A DNA stretch of 64,000 nucleotides from Bryoerythrophyllum caledonicum (taxonomy: Eukaryota; Streptophyta; Bryopsida; Pottiales; Pottiaceae): assembly GCA_963971425.1 (NCBI GenBank), contig OZ020525.1, forward strand, positions 20,404,187-20,468,186. Direction: 5' to 3'. The notes below the pieces were generated by a model, which made no database searches, had not been told where the DNA came from, and saw only the letters and a program-made list of their open reading frames with translations. Positions 46,698-56,918 of this stretch are shown in pieces. The translations under genes were made by a program, and so were the position numbers. Within the stretch, counting starts at the first letter, position 1. Every line of letters begins with the position of its first letter.

Positions 46698-48099
46698 AGA
46701 CAAAGTTTTTTGTGTGTTCTTTGGTTAAATTTGTATTTGTAATGGATTAACTCCTTAGTTAGTGGTGGTCACTTTATTTGTGAACATAATTATTTCCATT
46801 AAAAAATAAAAAATAATAAAAAGACTTTATAAAATAATAAAAAGCTGATACTAATTTAGAAGTGCTACAATATATTTTTCTATAAAAAAAATTCTAAATA
46901 ATTGAAACTCATATTTTATGTAATTAATACTCAAAACCTCACTCTAAAATTAAAGCAGGATTGGTCAGGCTGTGTTCTTGTTTTAGTTTTTCCCAAGAGT
47001 TAAAGCCAAGTTTGACTTTTGTTGAACATCTTATGGAAAGAAGTGCACTATTTCTTATGCTTCACATCTACTTGTGGTTGTTTGTTACTGAAGACAATGT
47101 TTTATACTAAAGGACTGATTGCTACTATATCATATGCAACGGTCACTTTCAACACCTACCTGCCAAAGTAATTATTTTTCCAAATTGCAATAGTTCGGGC
47201 ACAATGTGTATTACATGGGTATCACCAAGTTGGCATTACGCAAGTATCACCTAGGCCAATCTTTTGAATTTTTCAAAAATTTGGACATTCTCCATTGCGA
47301 AGTAATTATGTATGAAAGTGACCATTGCATAGGGTAGTGCCAAGGCTTGGAAAATCCTCGGTATCACATTTGTATTATTTGGTTTCTCAGCTTTTGAATG
47401 AAAGAGAGAAGAGTTTCAATTGATGCCCATGTCAAAAACGACTCTCTATATTAGGCTCCATACACATACACTCCTAGCGATCTTGTCGTTTCTCACTCTA
47501 TAAGGGTCGTCCTTCACTCATTGAAAATCCGGAAAAGCTTTCGGTTTCTTGTTTTCTGTGACCATACTGATTCACCGGTTCAAATATACTGAAAATAGCA
47601 AGTGAAAACAACAGGTTTGCTAGTAGAGAAAATGCAGTAAGTAGAGAAAATAACAGTAGTAGAGAAAATGCAGATAAAAACTTCAGATAATGATAGGGAC
47701 CACTGGAGCAACCATTCAAAAGTCACGTGCAGAGTCATGAATAATCCAGCTTCCTCATCTTACATAAAAGTGCGAACTCGGCAAATGAACAAAGCACAGT
47801 GTACCAAATTAATATTCATGCCCACCCAGGATCTCTAGGGAATTCAAAGCTCTCAGCGCCTCTTACTGAACCAAGCCATTCGAAAACTAACCACAAATGC
47901 TCAAACCAACTGGCTCAGCTTGCGTTATTCAGCATCAACAAGGTCCTAGGCTACGCTTCTAGAATCCTTATTATAAGTTCTAGTAACTTGTACTATTTCA
48001 GCAACCACCGGCCTGAGCACACAACAAGCAAACCATTCAGCTGAACTCTCAAGTGCACATCACGATTGCGTTGAATGCAGAAAAATTGGCTCACCGATG
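46698..48099. other. Gene-free interval with one host-repeat copy
   Basis: 47190-47345 is an uninterrupted copy of the repeat that hosts the insertion at 36536. The remainder is AT-rich. 47800-48090 probably includes the 3' untranslated region of the wall-protein gene. No RNA gene was seen. Confidence 0.4.
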
Positions 48100-48744
48100 T
48101 CAATAGGCGCCGGTCATTGGAAGAGGCACAGGTGCTCGTCCCGGTGCAGGCGCATGGTGCCGTGGAGGAGGGGGCACGTGATGATGGCGGTGGGGAGAAG
48201 GCGCAGGGGAGTGATCGTGGTGAGGAGAAGGTGCAGGAGAGTGATGGTGGTGAGGAGAAGGTGCAGGAGAGTGATGATGGCGAGGAGAAGGCGCAGGGGA
48301 GTGATGGTGGTGAGGCGAAGGTGCAGGGGAGTGATCGTGGTGAGGCGAAGGTGCAGGAGAGTGATGGTTGTGAGGGGAAGGTGCAGGAGAGTGATGGTTG
48401 TGAGGAGAAGGTGCAGGAGAGTGATGGTTGTGAGGAGAAGGTGCAGGAGAGTGATGGTTGTGAGGAGAAGGTGCAGGAGAGTGATGGTTGTGAGGAGAAG
48501 GCGCAGGGGAGTGATGGTGGTGAGGAGAAGGTGCGGGGGAGTGATGGTGGTGAGGAGAAGGTGCGGGGGAGTGATGGTGGTGAGGAGAAGGTGCGGGGGA
48601 GTGATGGTGGTGAGGAGAAGGTGCAGGGGGATAGTGGTAATGGTGAGAAGGTGGAGGAGCGTCTGCCACTGCAGCAGACGCCGGAGTGAGAGCTGCCAGG
48701 GCGAGCATAAGAGGAAACAGAACAAAAGGTGTGGTGCTCATCAT
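48100..48744 (-). CDS. Secreted His-rich arabinogalactan/extensin-like protein
   Basis: A single-exon frame of 214 residues starting MMSTTPF. Residues 1-25 are a signal peptide (hydrophobic core VLFPLMLALAAL, cleavage after ASA). The mature part is about 15 repeats of a 10-residue unit, PHHHHSPAPS, with His replaced by Asn, Asp or Arg in some units. SPAPSP and APAP are hydroxyproline/arabinogalactan glycosylation motifs, so this is a cell-wall glycoprotein. The His clusters could bind metals. There is no GPI-anchor tail; it ends PLPMTGAY. An ATATAAAG TATA box lies on the minus strand at 48802-48810. The 30-bp DNA repeats leave open frames in other phases, which I disregard. Confidence 0.88.
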   Translation of the reverse strand: MMSTTPFVLFPLMLALAALTPASAAVADAPPPSHHYHYPPAPSPHHHHSPAPSPHHHHSPAPSPHHHHSPAPSPHHHHSPAPSPHNHHSPAPSPHNHHSPAPSPHNHHSPAPSPHNHHSPAPSPHNHHSPAPSPHHDHSPAPSPHHHHSPAPSPRHHHSPAPSPHHHHSPAPSPHHDHSPAPSPHRHHHVPPPPRHHAPAPGRAPVPLPMTGAY

Positions 48745-48810
48745 GTTGGCTGCGATGTTGGAGCGTGAGGGAAAACTGTGAGGAGGATGTGAGAGGAGGC
48801 TTCTTTATAT

Positions 48811-50062
48811 TGCAGTGGAGAGGTTAACCAGCTCCAATCCATCAAGCATTGCAGCTTGCAGTACATGCACTCAGATGTAAGATGCCCTAATTTGTCAAAG
48901 CTCGTTTGCTGCGACTTCGTTAGTTGATAATTGTGGTTACACTACGATGGTGTTGTGTTGCATGCAGACATGGGTTTACGTTTTAGAAGCTGATCACAAG
49001 CGGAATGATCTGTAGATTAAACATGTTTTTCCTTGGGAAAGGCTTTGGAGTTCCATCTTGGTATTTGAGCAAGGTCTGTTGGGTGGCTGCCAAACTTATG
49101 CCTTTAGTACATCGGCTAAGGGTTTTCTAGTGGCAGTCAAATTTTTCTTAAGGTGAAAGGTATGGGATGATTCCAGATGCGGTGAGTGTTGCAGCTGTTA
49201 CTAGTACGTCGGCAAATGTGCAGGTGAACCAAACGTCAACAATCGAGGTAATCCATGATGAGACCTGGGGGCTGTTACAGAACATGAAAGTGGACTATCA
49301 AAAAAAAGTTAGTAACCTTCCAGTGGCAAGCGACATGGCAAGCAGCACCGCTGCACATACTGAATCTACTTAGTGGTTATCATGAGAGCCAGCTTATTTT
49401 CGAATCACTATCGAGCGGATCAACCTGTCCCCGGTTGTACAAACACGACAGCACTATCACACCAGCAACTGTAACTCCAGCTGACCGGTCGATTTTCCAT
49501 ACTTGCAACATTCATCACAACAACTTAGTTGATTTAAACGTTGCTTCAATCTCACTCTAAACACTTATCTATTATCACTTTCTCGACGACAAACGTAGCC
49601 ACAGACACAGAGACATTTCGAAACAACCTAGTCGTATCAGAAAAAAATTGACGACCATTTCATATGTCTGGTTCATTGTGAAAAACGTTTTAACCTTCAT
49701 ATAAACGCTCAATAAGTCTTAAAATTTCAACAGAATGAAGTCCTCAACTTCCTTGTTTTTTCTATATTAAACATTCAGCAAGTATCAAATGTGCTCAACA
49801 TTGTGCTCTCTGCAGATGTTAAGAGAAAAGTCTCCGGCTCCTGATCTGTAACAGCGAAAATCCCTGATTCTCTTGAACATTTACATCAGTGTTCTCGTCC
49901 TCTCATTTTTGAACCAAGCTAGACAGTAATGCGAAAGGGGAGAAAAAGAAGACGTGACTCTCGACGGAATTATCCCAGATACCAACCAAAAAGTAACCGC
50001 GGAAAAGAGGAATACCAGGAAAATTTATTTTGAAGTTTTAAAACATCGATTATAATGTGAAG
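48811..50062. other. Gene-free interval
   Basis: Promoter side of the wall-protein gene, then the 3' flank of FtsZ1. A 68-residue plus-strand frame at 49167-49373 (Thr/Ser/Val-rich) has no recognised family. Nothing else is supported. Confidence 0.4.
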
Positions 50063-52290
50063 CTACAAAATACCCTTGCCACCAAGCCCCTGGCGAAATC
50101 TTGATAGGATGGGCGTTGGTTGCTTCCGAGGAGACTCAGATGTAGCTTCTTGTACGGGCTCTGACCTAGCAGCTCTTGGATCCACTAATGACTTCTGAAA
50201 ATTATGAGAAAACCCAGTGGCAATAATTGTTACATGAACTTCGCCTGTATATTTGTCATCCACTACTGCTCCGAAAATTATGTTCGCTGATGGATCTGCT
50301 AAACCTGTTACTATCTGCATCAACAGGACGTGATGTTTAGTACATGCCACAGATCAAAATAACAGTGAAGCGAAGAAGGAAAAAATGAGCATAAAGAATC
50401 AAGTGGCTAATATACTTACACCAATGTCCCCTGTAGGTTAACATCTACCCATTCCTACGATAATGCCAGGAAAATTTGCATGAGATTTTTTATTTGCTTC
50501 AAGGCAATCCAAGATAGCGAGGACATGATGCAAACCTCAGAAACAGTGTTGACTTCTTGGAGTGTAAGGTCGGAGCCACCAGTAATATTGTACACAATGC
50601 CCGTTGCTTGTTCAATAGAGCGTTCAATTAGGGGCGCTGAGGCAGCTTGAACTGCAGCTTCCTCGGCACGATTCTTTCCACTCGATGAGCCAACACCAAG
50701 CATAGCTGTGCCCGAGTTACTCATGATAGCTCGAACATCTGCAAAATCAACGTTCACTAGACCTGGCGTCTGGAGCCGCCAGAAACAGAATCTCAGAGCA
50801 TAACAAAAAGTTTATGAGCAACACTGGCAGGAAAGCTTTTGCTGGTGGACAAAAAGCCAAATCTGAGCATATACCGTGATGATGTCTGAAATGCCTTGTA
50901 CTCCCTGTCGTAGCACGTCATCAGCCAGCGAGAACGCTTCCTGAAGAGGAGTTTTGTCTCCAGAAACGTCAAGTAGACGGTCGTTGGGGATGACGATGAG
51001 ACTGTCAACAGACTTCTGTAGCTGCTCTATTGCATCCACTGCCTGCAAGAATCAATCATCAACCCTCATTCGTGAACAAGGAACTAACAAAAACAAGACA
51101 ATCTCTTTCATAATCCACACTAAGTCCCTCCAAACAGTACCTGTTGGCTTCTCCGACGCCCCTCGAATGTAAACGGATAGGTGACGACACCGACAGTGAG
51201 TTGCCCGGCCTCTTTTGCCACACGCGCTACGACAGGGGCAGCGCCAGACCCCGTCCCACCACCCATGCCTGCGGTAATGAACACCAGATCAGCGTCCACC
51301 ACTGCCTCTGCAATGATCTCTATCGACTCCTCGGCCGCCTGCTCTCCGAGAAAAGGCTTTCCACCAGTACCTGCCAGAACCTCATCTCATCAGAAACCTG
51401 GAAGAACAGTTCTCATCTCAACCCTCACATACGGTACATCAGAATATGATTGTAAAATCACCACAAGCTCAAGTCAGGAGAGTCACCAAGTCCTCGCGTC
51501 AAAGCTTCCCCAATCTGAATGCGATGCTCAGCTTGGGATTTTTGCAATGCTTGCACATCTGTGTTGATAGCCCAAAAATCAACACCCTGCACAATCATAT
51601 CACGAGGTTTCGTTAGATTACCAGGAAGAACCCTGAAGGACATATTCCCATGAAAGAACAGGTTACTGGGGTCGATAAACCCACAAGAGTCTTAGAAATT
51701 TAGTCTACTAATGACTGTAATCACGAATAATTTCAAACCCCAAGCCTTGCGTCTGGAACTCTAGATAAAAGAAATACATAATCGTCCATCACGTGGCACT
51801 GAAACCCTAAAGTCTGTCTCGAGAGAATCAGAATGTGGCTCAAACGCCCGCTTCTGATCAACACCATCTACAATTGCCTTCTGACCCACAAGTTTCCATG
51901 CCACGATCGCAAACATTCTTCCAGCCCGGAACAGTCCCGAGTCTTGGCAAAAATCAAGAGAAACCAGAAGAGAAGCTGGGGGTTTCTAGAATTGCCTGTG
52001 CTCCCAGCCAAATGAGTTCACCAGACCTGAATGCCGCTCCCAATCATGCGGTTCACCGCATTGTTGCCCCCACCGCCCACGCCAATGACCTTGATTTTGG
52101 CGCCACTGGCGACCACCGCAGCCCGACGCGTCCGAATCCACCCCCGCTGCTGCTGCTGCTGCTGCTGCAACACCACCCTCCCATTCCCCAGAAACTGACC
52201 CTTCTCCAGCTTACGCCTGGCCGTCGAGCCCACCAGGTTCATCGAGTGGGGACCCGCAACCGAGGCGCTCAGCCTCGCCATCGACCCCAT
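50063..52290 (-). CDS. FTSZ1: Plastid division protein FtsZ1
   Basis: Six minus-strand exons (52290-52027, 51586-51487, 51370-51141, 51042-50875, 50769-50536, 50314-50063) join in phase to give 415 residues. This tubulin-like GTPase forms the stromal Z ring that divides chloroplasts. Visible features: a basic plastid transit region (residues 1-62) containing a Gln run at 42-48; nucleotide-binding [10 protein letters not shown] near 71-80; tubulin signature GGGTGSG at 158-164; VIPNDRLLD; the T7 loop [10 protein letters not shown] with Asp near 262; and [18 protein letters not shown]-type [16 protein letters not shown] and FEGRRRS favour FtsZ1. The C-terminal IPEF-type motif of FtsZ2 is absent; the tail reads [13 protein letters not shown]. 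All catalytic residues are present and it appears intact. Confidence 0.95.
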
Positions 52291-53100
52291 CTCAGATCAC
52301 TCTCACCCCAGCTCCCAAACCGACGACAGCGAACTCACAGATAAGGTGCTCCGACTCACGACGTCGTCGAGGCTGCCATCCCTCTCTTCCGCGACATGCT
52401 TGGTGCTGCGAATTGAAAACAGTAAAGAATCGATGGAGCAGAAGCACACTTCATGAAGCACATACCCGCTTCCTTCGTCCGGATATATGTCTCCGGGTAT
52501 ATTTTCCGGTTATCTAGACAGGGTATCTTTGCCGGTATCATTTTCGGGTATCTGTTTCGGGTATATGAATCGGGTATCGGGGCCCAGATAGGCGGGTATA
52601 TGAGTCGGTTATAAAAGGGAGGGGGTACATTACATACAGAGAGCTCAACCAACCACGCCAGAGAAGTGATTGAAGTATGATTGAAATTTATCGTTGACGG
52701 ATTCTCCATTGTTTTAGGGATACTAACCTCCCTAGACACATATAAAATTATAATGTGATTCATATAAGCTTTGGAACATCTTCATATATAGTCAAACAGG
52801 CAGTCTATGAGAATTCATCAAAAATCATGCATAAATGTAAATTTCACGTATTGTGTGTCGATGCAAAACTATCAACATATTTTCAACCCAAAATTAGATG
52901 CAAAGTTATCCAAAGTGCACATCAAATTTTCCATGTTCACTTACTTAATGAATTTTTTTGTGAGATCCTATTGATTGGTAAAGTAATATGCCCTCCAAAC
53001 GTTATTACCTATATACGTTGACCTCAAACATAATAATCTATGACATCAACCATTGGATGTTGTGCAATTTTTACTTCGGTGTAGATTCATGGATTAAGAT
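52291..53100 (-). promoter_or_regulatory. FtsZ1 upstream region with clustered GGGTAT motifs
   Basis: Between 52475 and 52615 the motif CGGGTAT or a near variant (CCGGATAT, CGGTTAT) occurs about ten times, spaced 9-20 bp. It lies 190-320 bp upstream of the FtsZ1 start. Related ATACCCG motifs occur upstream of eL37 (62380-62425). Function is unknown. 52650-53100 is AT-rich with nothing recognised. Confidence 0.35.
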
Positions 53101-53111
53101 CATGGGTTAAA

Positions 53112-53175
53112 GAAGAAGAAGAACTCCGGTCTCCGAAAGAGACCGGCGTGAATATAGTGTTTGTTCATTCTTTGC
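53112..53175 (-). mobile_element. LINE 3' end (64 bp) with 13-bp target duplication
   Basis: Flanked by exact copies of ATCATGGGTTAAA at 53099-53111 and 53176-53188. On the minus strand it ends in the hairpin CCGGTCTC/GAGACCGG and a TTC-repeat tail, the same 3' architecture as the insert at 5884. It is an extremely 5'-truncated copy. Confidence 0.75.
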
Positions 53176-53199
53176 ATCATGGGTTAAATATATAAGAAG

Positions 53200-53640
53200 C
53201 AACTCAAAGAAAAGAAAAAAAAACAATGGAAATCTTGAGGGAACTTGTGAAAAATAATGGAAATCTTGAAGAAAACAATGGAAATCTTGAAGAAAACAAT
53301 GGAAATCTTGAAGGAACCTTATCACTAAAATTGTGTACAAGGAATTGACAAATTGACTTTTTGTTAACCCTTTAGTGACAATGAATTCCTTGTCACTAAA
53401 GGAATAACAATAAGTCAATGTGTCAATTCCTTGTACACTTCTTTTTTTTGAGGTTGAGAAGGGATGTAGCATATTCAAAACAATTAAGCAAGGAATAGAG
53501 GTTCAAAAAGTGCCAATTCATGTTTTACTTTTTTTGTGCACTTAGAAGGTTTTAGAATGATAATCCAAACCGCCAATAAGGAGATTTACACCACATATTG
53601 TTTTGGAAAAATAAAGGTAAAAAATATGAAGATCTCTAAG
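53200..53640. repeat. Repeat fragments
   Basis: 53215-53310 contains a 23-24 bp tandem (AATGGAAATCTTGA). 53363-53405 is a short palindrome, AACCCTTTAGTGAC against GTCACTAAAGG. 53460-53640 matches the interior of the TTAA-type family. No gene. Confidence 0.5.
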
Positions 53641-54640
53641 TTTTGACCCAATTCTTCTTTGGAATAGAAAGATTCCCATCCATAACATGCCCCATATGCA
53701 CCTCCACAGACCCGGACACATGGCTACAAGTACTCCTTAAATGCCAAAACCATCACATACATCTCATGATCGTCAAAAGACACAACAAAGCAGTATGGGA
53801 AATCCGGAAACTAATTTATCCTGAAACAAATCCCGATGCTTTATACTTATGAACACCAGAACCTTTTACAATAATCTACAAGAAAACACAGTCCCCCATG
53901 GCCACTTCTATGCACATGTGGAACCCAAAGATGTCATTCCAATGCCAAATTTAAACCAAACATGCTATGCATTAGAGGACTACCATATATAGCCCCCCTA
54001 CCGGACCACATTAACACAAACATCACTATACAATTTATCAAATTCAAATACTGCAATGACAGATTCTCTCCAGAAGCAATCGAAAATAAAATTAACAAAT
54101 ACCAACCACTTATTAATGACATTACAGATGTTGGATGAAAGTTGACCCCCTTATTGTCATCGCTGCTGGAGCTAGAACTACCATCTATATCCCATCTATG
54201 AAAAGCCTTGGAAAAACATTCAAGATCTCTTCAATCAAATTAAAAAGACATTCACAAAAATTAACACCATTGCTATCCAACAAGCGATGTCCATTCTCCT
54301 TCACAAGCAAAAAATTGGAGATAACCAACCTCTCTCCAAACCAAATGATACCCCCTAACCCCCCCCACCAAAAAAAAAAAAAAAAAAACACACACGCACA
54401 CACACACACTTAACCCCCACATTTCATCTCTTCAAAGCATGCCATTTGAATCTAATTTGGTCCTCAGACCTTGGTTATTGGTTATTGGTCACTGGTCTTT
54501 AGTTACATAGTGTCTACTCTTGAGAGGGGAAAGTAGTTCCATACTGCTAAACCTTGGTCCGGGGGACATTGATTTTGCAGTGGAACAAATAGACATTTTT
54601 TTCACTCTGGTCCGTTTTCATGGATCGGAGTTCTTCTTGA
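53641..54640 (+). pseudogene. LINE 3' portion (RNase H-side C-terminus and 3' end), decayed
   Basis: Plus-strand frames encode CPICTSTDPDTWLQVLLKC and IVKRHNKAVWEIRKLIYP, then after several stops VDPLIVIAAGART and a further basic tail. The same motifs occur on the minus strand at 62916-63560. The coding remnant is followed by an A-rich run (54370-54390) and the family 3' end: ACATAGTGTCTAC, GTAGTTCCA, then a 9-bp hairpin at about 54603-54628 and TTCTTC. Multiple stops and frameshifts make it dead. Confidence 0.7.
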
Positions 54641-55447
54641 TCTTTATAAATGTATTCCAAGAATTTCAATGCCACAATTGTAAACTTAATATATGAATAA
54701 AATTCATTACCAAAGATCTAAGAAATAGTGACATTTTATTAGTCAGCCTTTGAATTTCTTATATCTCATGCCATCTCACTTCTCTATTTGGACACCTATT
54801 GTACGCATCGGTCGGGTTTAGACATTCAGTGCCAAATTAATTATTTTTCCAATGCACAGTGGTTCAGACACAACGGATATCACCTATGTATTACACGAGT
54901 ATTGCCTAGATATTACACGGGTATGACATTGGCATTACATGGGTATCACCTTAGGCAAATCCCTCATATTTTTCAAAAGTTTTGGACAGTCTCCATCTTG
55001 AAATAATTATGTACAAATCCGACCAACGCCTCGGGTAACTTGAATACACAATACTCACTGTTACGGTTTCATTTCCGCCACTTCTTCCTCAATGATCTTC
55101 ATCCTTGCTCAACAGCTCACATTTTCTTCGAACCAGGCACTTCACTACAAATCTTCTTCACAAGAGTTCCCCCAAATTTTCCAGATTTTTACACAACCTG
55201 GAAAACCTAAAAAGGTCCAACAACATGAGGAAGGAATCCATGTTGAGCCGATGAACCACCATGCTGCAGTCGATGATGCCTCAAACACTATAATCACAAC
55301 AAAACATGGCGTATGTGACAACATATTTATATTGTATATTGTATACTCACATAAACTCATGAAGGAAGAAGAGTACCATTCTCTGGTACTACTTCTATCC
55401 ACTAATGACAGCAAAAAACAGCAATCGACTCTCCACCACAAAGTCAT
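54641..55447. other. Gene-free interval with one host-repeat copy
   Basis: 54830-55020 is an uninterrupted copy of the repeat that carries the insertion at 36536. The remainder has no supported gene. 55090-55440 is probably the 3' untranslated region of the Yae1 gene. Confidence 0.4.
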
Positions 55448-56020
55448 TCACCAATCGCCTCTTTGAACAGTAAGAAAATTTACAATCTTGACAGACGCCG
55501 CCTCAAGCTCACTTCGCACGCTCCTCTCCAACTCTTCCAGCTCTCGAAACTGCTCTCCAGTTGCAGCACTGCCTGCTTCCCAGACTCCAACGCTCTGGGT
55601 CTCCGGCAACCGATTCAACCCCGCCATGGAAGCAACCGTGTCTTGAGCTAGACTGACATCCTTCTGATAGAAGACCTTCTGGGCGTCCGTGGAGGAATAG
55701 CTGCGGATCGAGGCTTCCAGTGCCTCCAAGCACGCTCTGGCGTCTTCGCCGCCGACGAGATTCTCCCTGGTTGGACCTGGGAGTGCTGCGAATGCGACGG
55801 TGAGGCCGCGGGAGAGGCCCCAGTTGAAGCCCGCGACGGTGGCCTCGGCATAGCCTAGGTTGAAGCCCTCCTGCACGGAGGCGTTCTTCCCGGCCTCGAC
55901 TCCGTCCCTGTAGCCTAACGTGTGGAACTGGTTCTGGCGAGCCTGCCACTCTTGGTCTAGCTCGGATGCGCCGCGGCGGTCGCCTTCGTTGTCTGAGCCC
56001 CAGAAGTCGTCATCAAGCAT
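55448..56020 (-). CDS. YAE1: Yae1-domain protein (Fe-S protein assembly adaptor)
   Basis: A single-exon 190-residue protein starting MLDDDFWGS. Residues 36-72 carry the deca-GX3 pattern that defines the Yae1/Lto1 N-terminal domain: Gly at 36, 40, 44, 52, 56, 64, 68 and 72 (GYRDGVEAG, GFNLGYAEA, GFNWGLSRG). In yeast and humans Yae1-Lto1 links the cytosolic Fe-S targeting complex to the ribosome recycling factor ABCE1/Rli1. The C-terminal half is helical (EQFRELEELERSVRSELEAASVKIV). It lies head to head with RRP42, with starts 0.9 kb apart, so the two may share a promoter region. Whether it is the Yae1 or Lto1 paralogue cannot be settled by eye. Confidence 0.85.
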   Translation of the reverse strand: MLDDDFWGSDNEGDRRGASELDQEWQARQNQFHTLGYRDGVEAGKNASVQEGFNLGYAEATVAGFNWGLSRGLTVAFAALPGPTRENLVGGEDARACLEALEASIRSYSSTDAQKVFYQKDVSLAQDTVASMAGLNRLPETQSVGVWEAGSAATGEQFRELEELERSVRSELEAASVKIVNFLTVQRGDW

Positions 56021-56575
56021 GATGGAATAGCAAAATCTGGAACCCTAGAAAAACTGATCCAAGCAAATTTGAATCCCTTCAATTGAAAAGTTGACACGCA
56101 AAGGGACATCAACGACGAGCAGGAGCACAAGGTTGAGCACAAGTGATGGAGATGATGGTGATGATTTTCACTGTTTGATGGTAATGACAAGGAGAGTTGT
56201 AAACGATGATGTCTCTCGATATTGTTTAGAGTATATACCTTCTTATGTTGGTTTGTAGGAGAACATACGTTACTAGAGAAGAGAGAAAAAAGACACATTT
56301 CCGGCGCCTGTTTGCCCATACCCGGCACAATAGCGCCCGGATTCAATCCCTCGTCTCTCCTCTTGCGCGCGCTAAGTCATATTCTGGAGGGAACATTTTT
56401 ACAGGTCCTTCGCCACAGCTTCTCCGATTCTCTTTAACTTTTGGCCTCGGATTGCGTCCTGTACTGCAGGTGTGTACAATGATTTTGTGGGTTTCGCGTA
56501 ACAGGATTCGATTCTCGTGAGGCAAAGTTTTTTAGTGCTGGACTGGCGATTGCAGTTGGCTGTGCGAAAAGTAGG

Positions 56576-56838
56576 CCCTTAAACTCCAAACCCTGAACCC
56601 TGAACTCTGATTGTTGGAGAAACTAAGAATCCACTTCGGTAGCCTCTCAATGTCAGCATTCGCTCTCAATTGATTGCTCAGGGATTGTGAGGAGCGCGAA
56701 GTCGCCAAAGGATCAGGGCTTTAGGATTTTGTTGCAGAGCAGACCCTTAAACCCTAAACCCTGAACCTTGATTGTTGGAGAAACTAGGAACCCACTTCGA
56801 TAGCCTCTCAATTGATTGATCAGGGATTGTGAGGATCA
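56576..56838. promoter_or_regulatory. Divergent promoter region with tandem duplication and telo-boxes
   Basis: A 95-125 bp segment (GATTGTTGGAGAAACTA, then CTCAATTGATTG and CAGGGATTGTGAGGA) occurs twice, at about 56576-56701 and 56742-56836. Each copy begins with CCTTAAAC and AACCCTGAACC, and the second contains AAACCCTAAACCC, a plant telo-box typical of translation and RNA-processing genes. Confidence 0.55.
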
Positions 56839-56918
56839 AAGAACTAGGGCTCTAGGGCTGCATTGTTTGGACCTCATGTGTTGGCACTTGTTGAGGGTTT
56901 GAATAGGGGAGTGAGAGC

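Noticed and set aside
48097-48768. 223-codon Arg/Val-rich plus-strand frame and other frames across the wall-protein gene
   Set aside because: Shadows of the 30-bp coding repeat. Only the minus frame has a signal peptide and glycoprotein motifs.
50063-52290. Assignment to FtsZ2
   Set aside because: The FtsZ2 C-terminal IPEF-type motif is missing, and the GAAPVVA, VDF and LQEVN segments follow FtsZ1.
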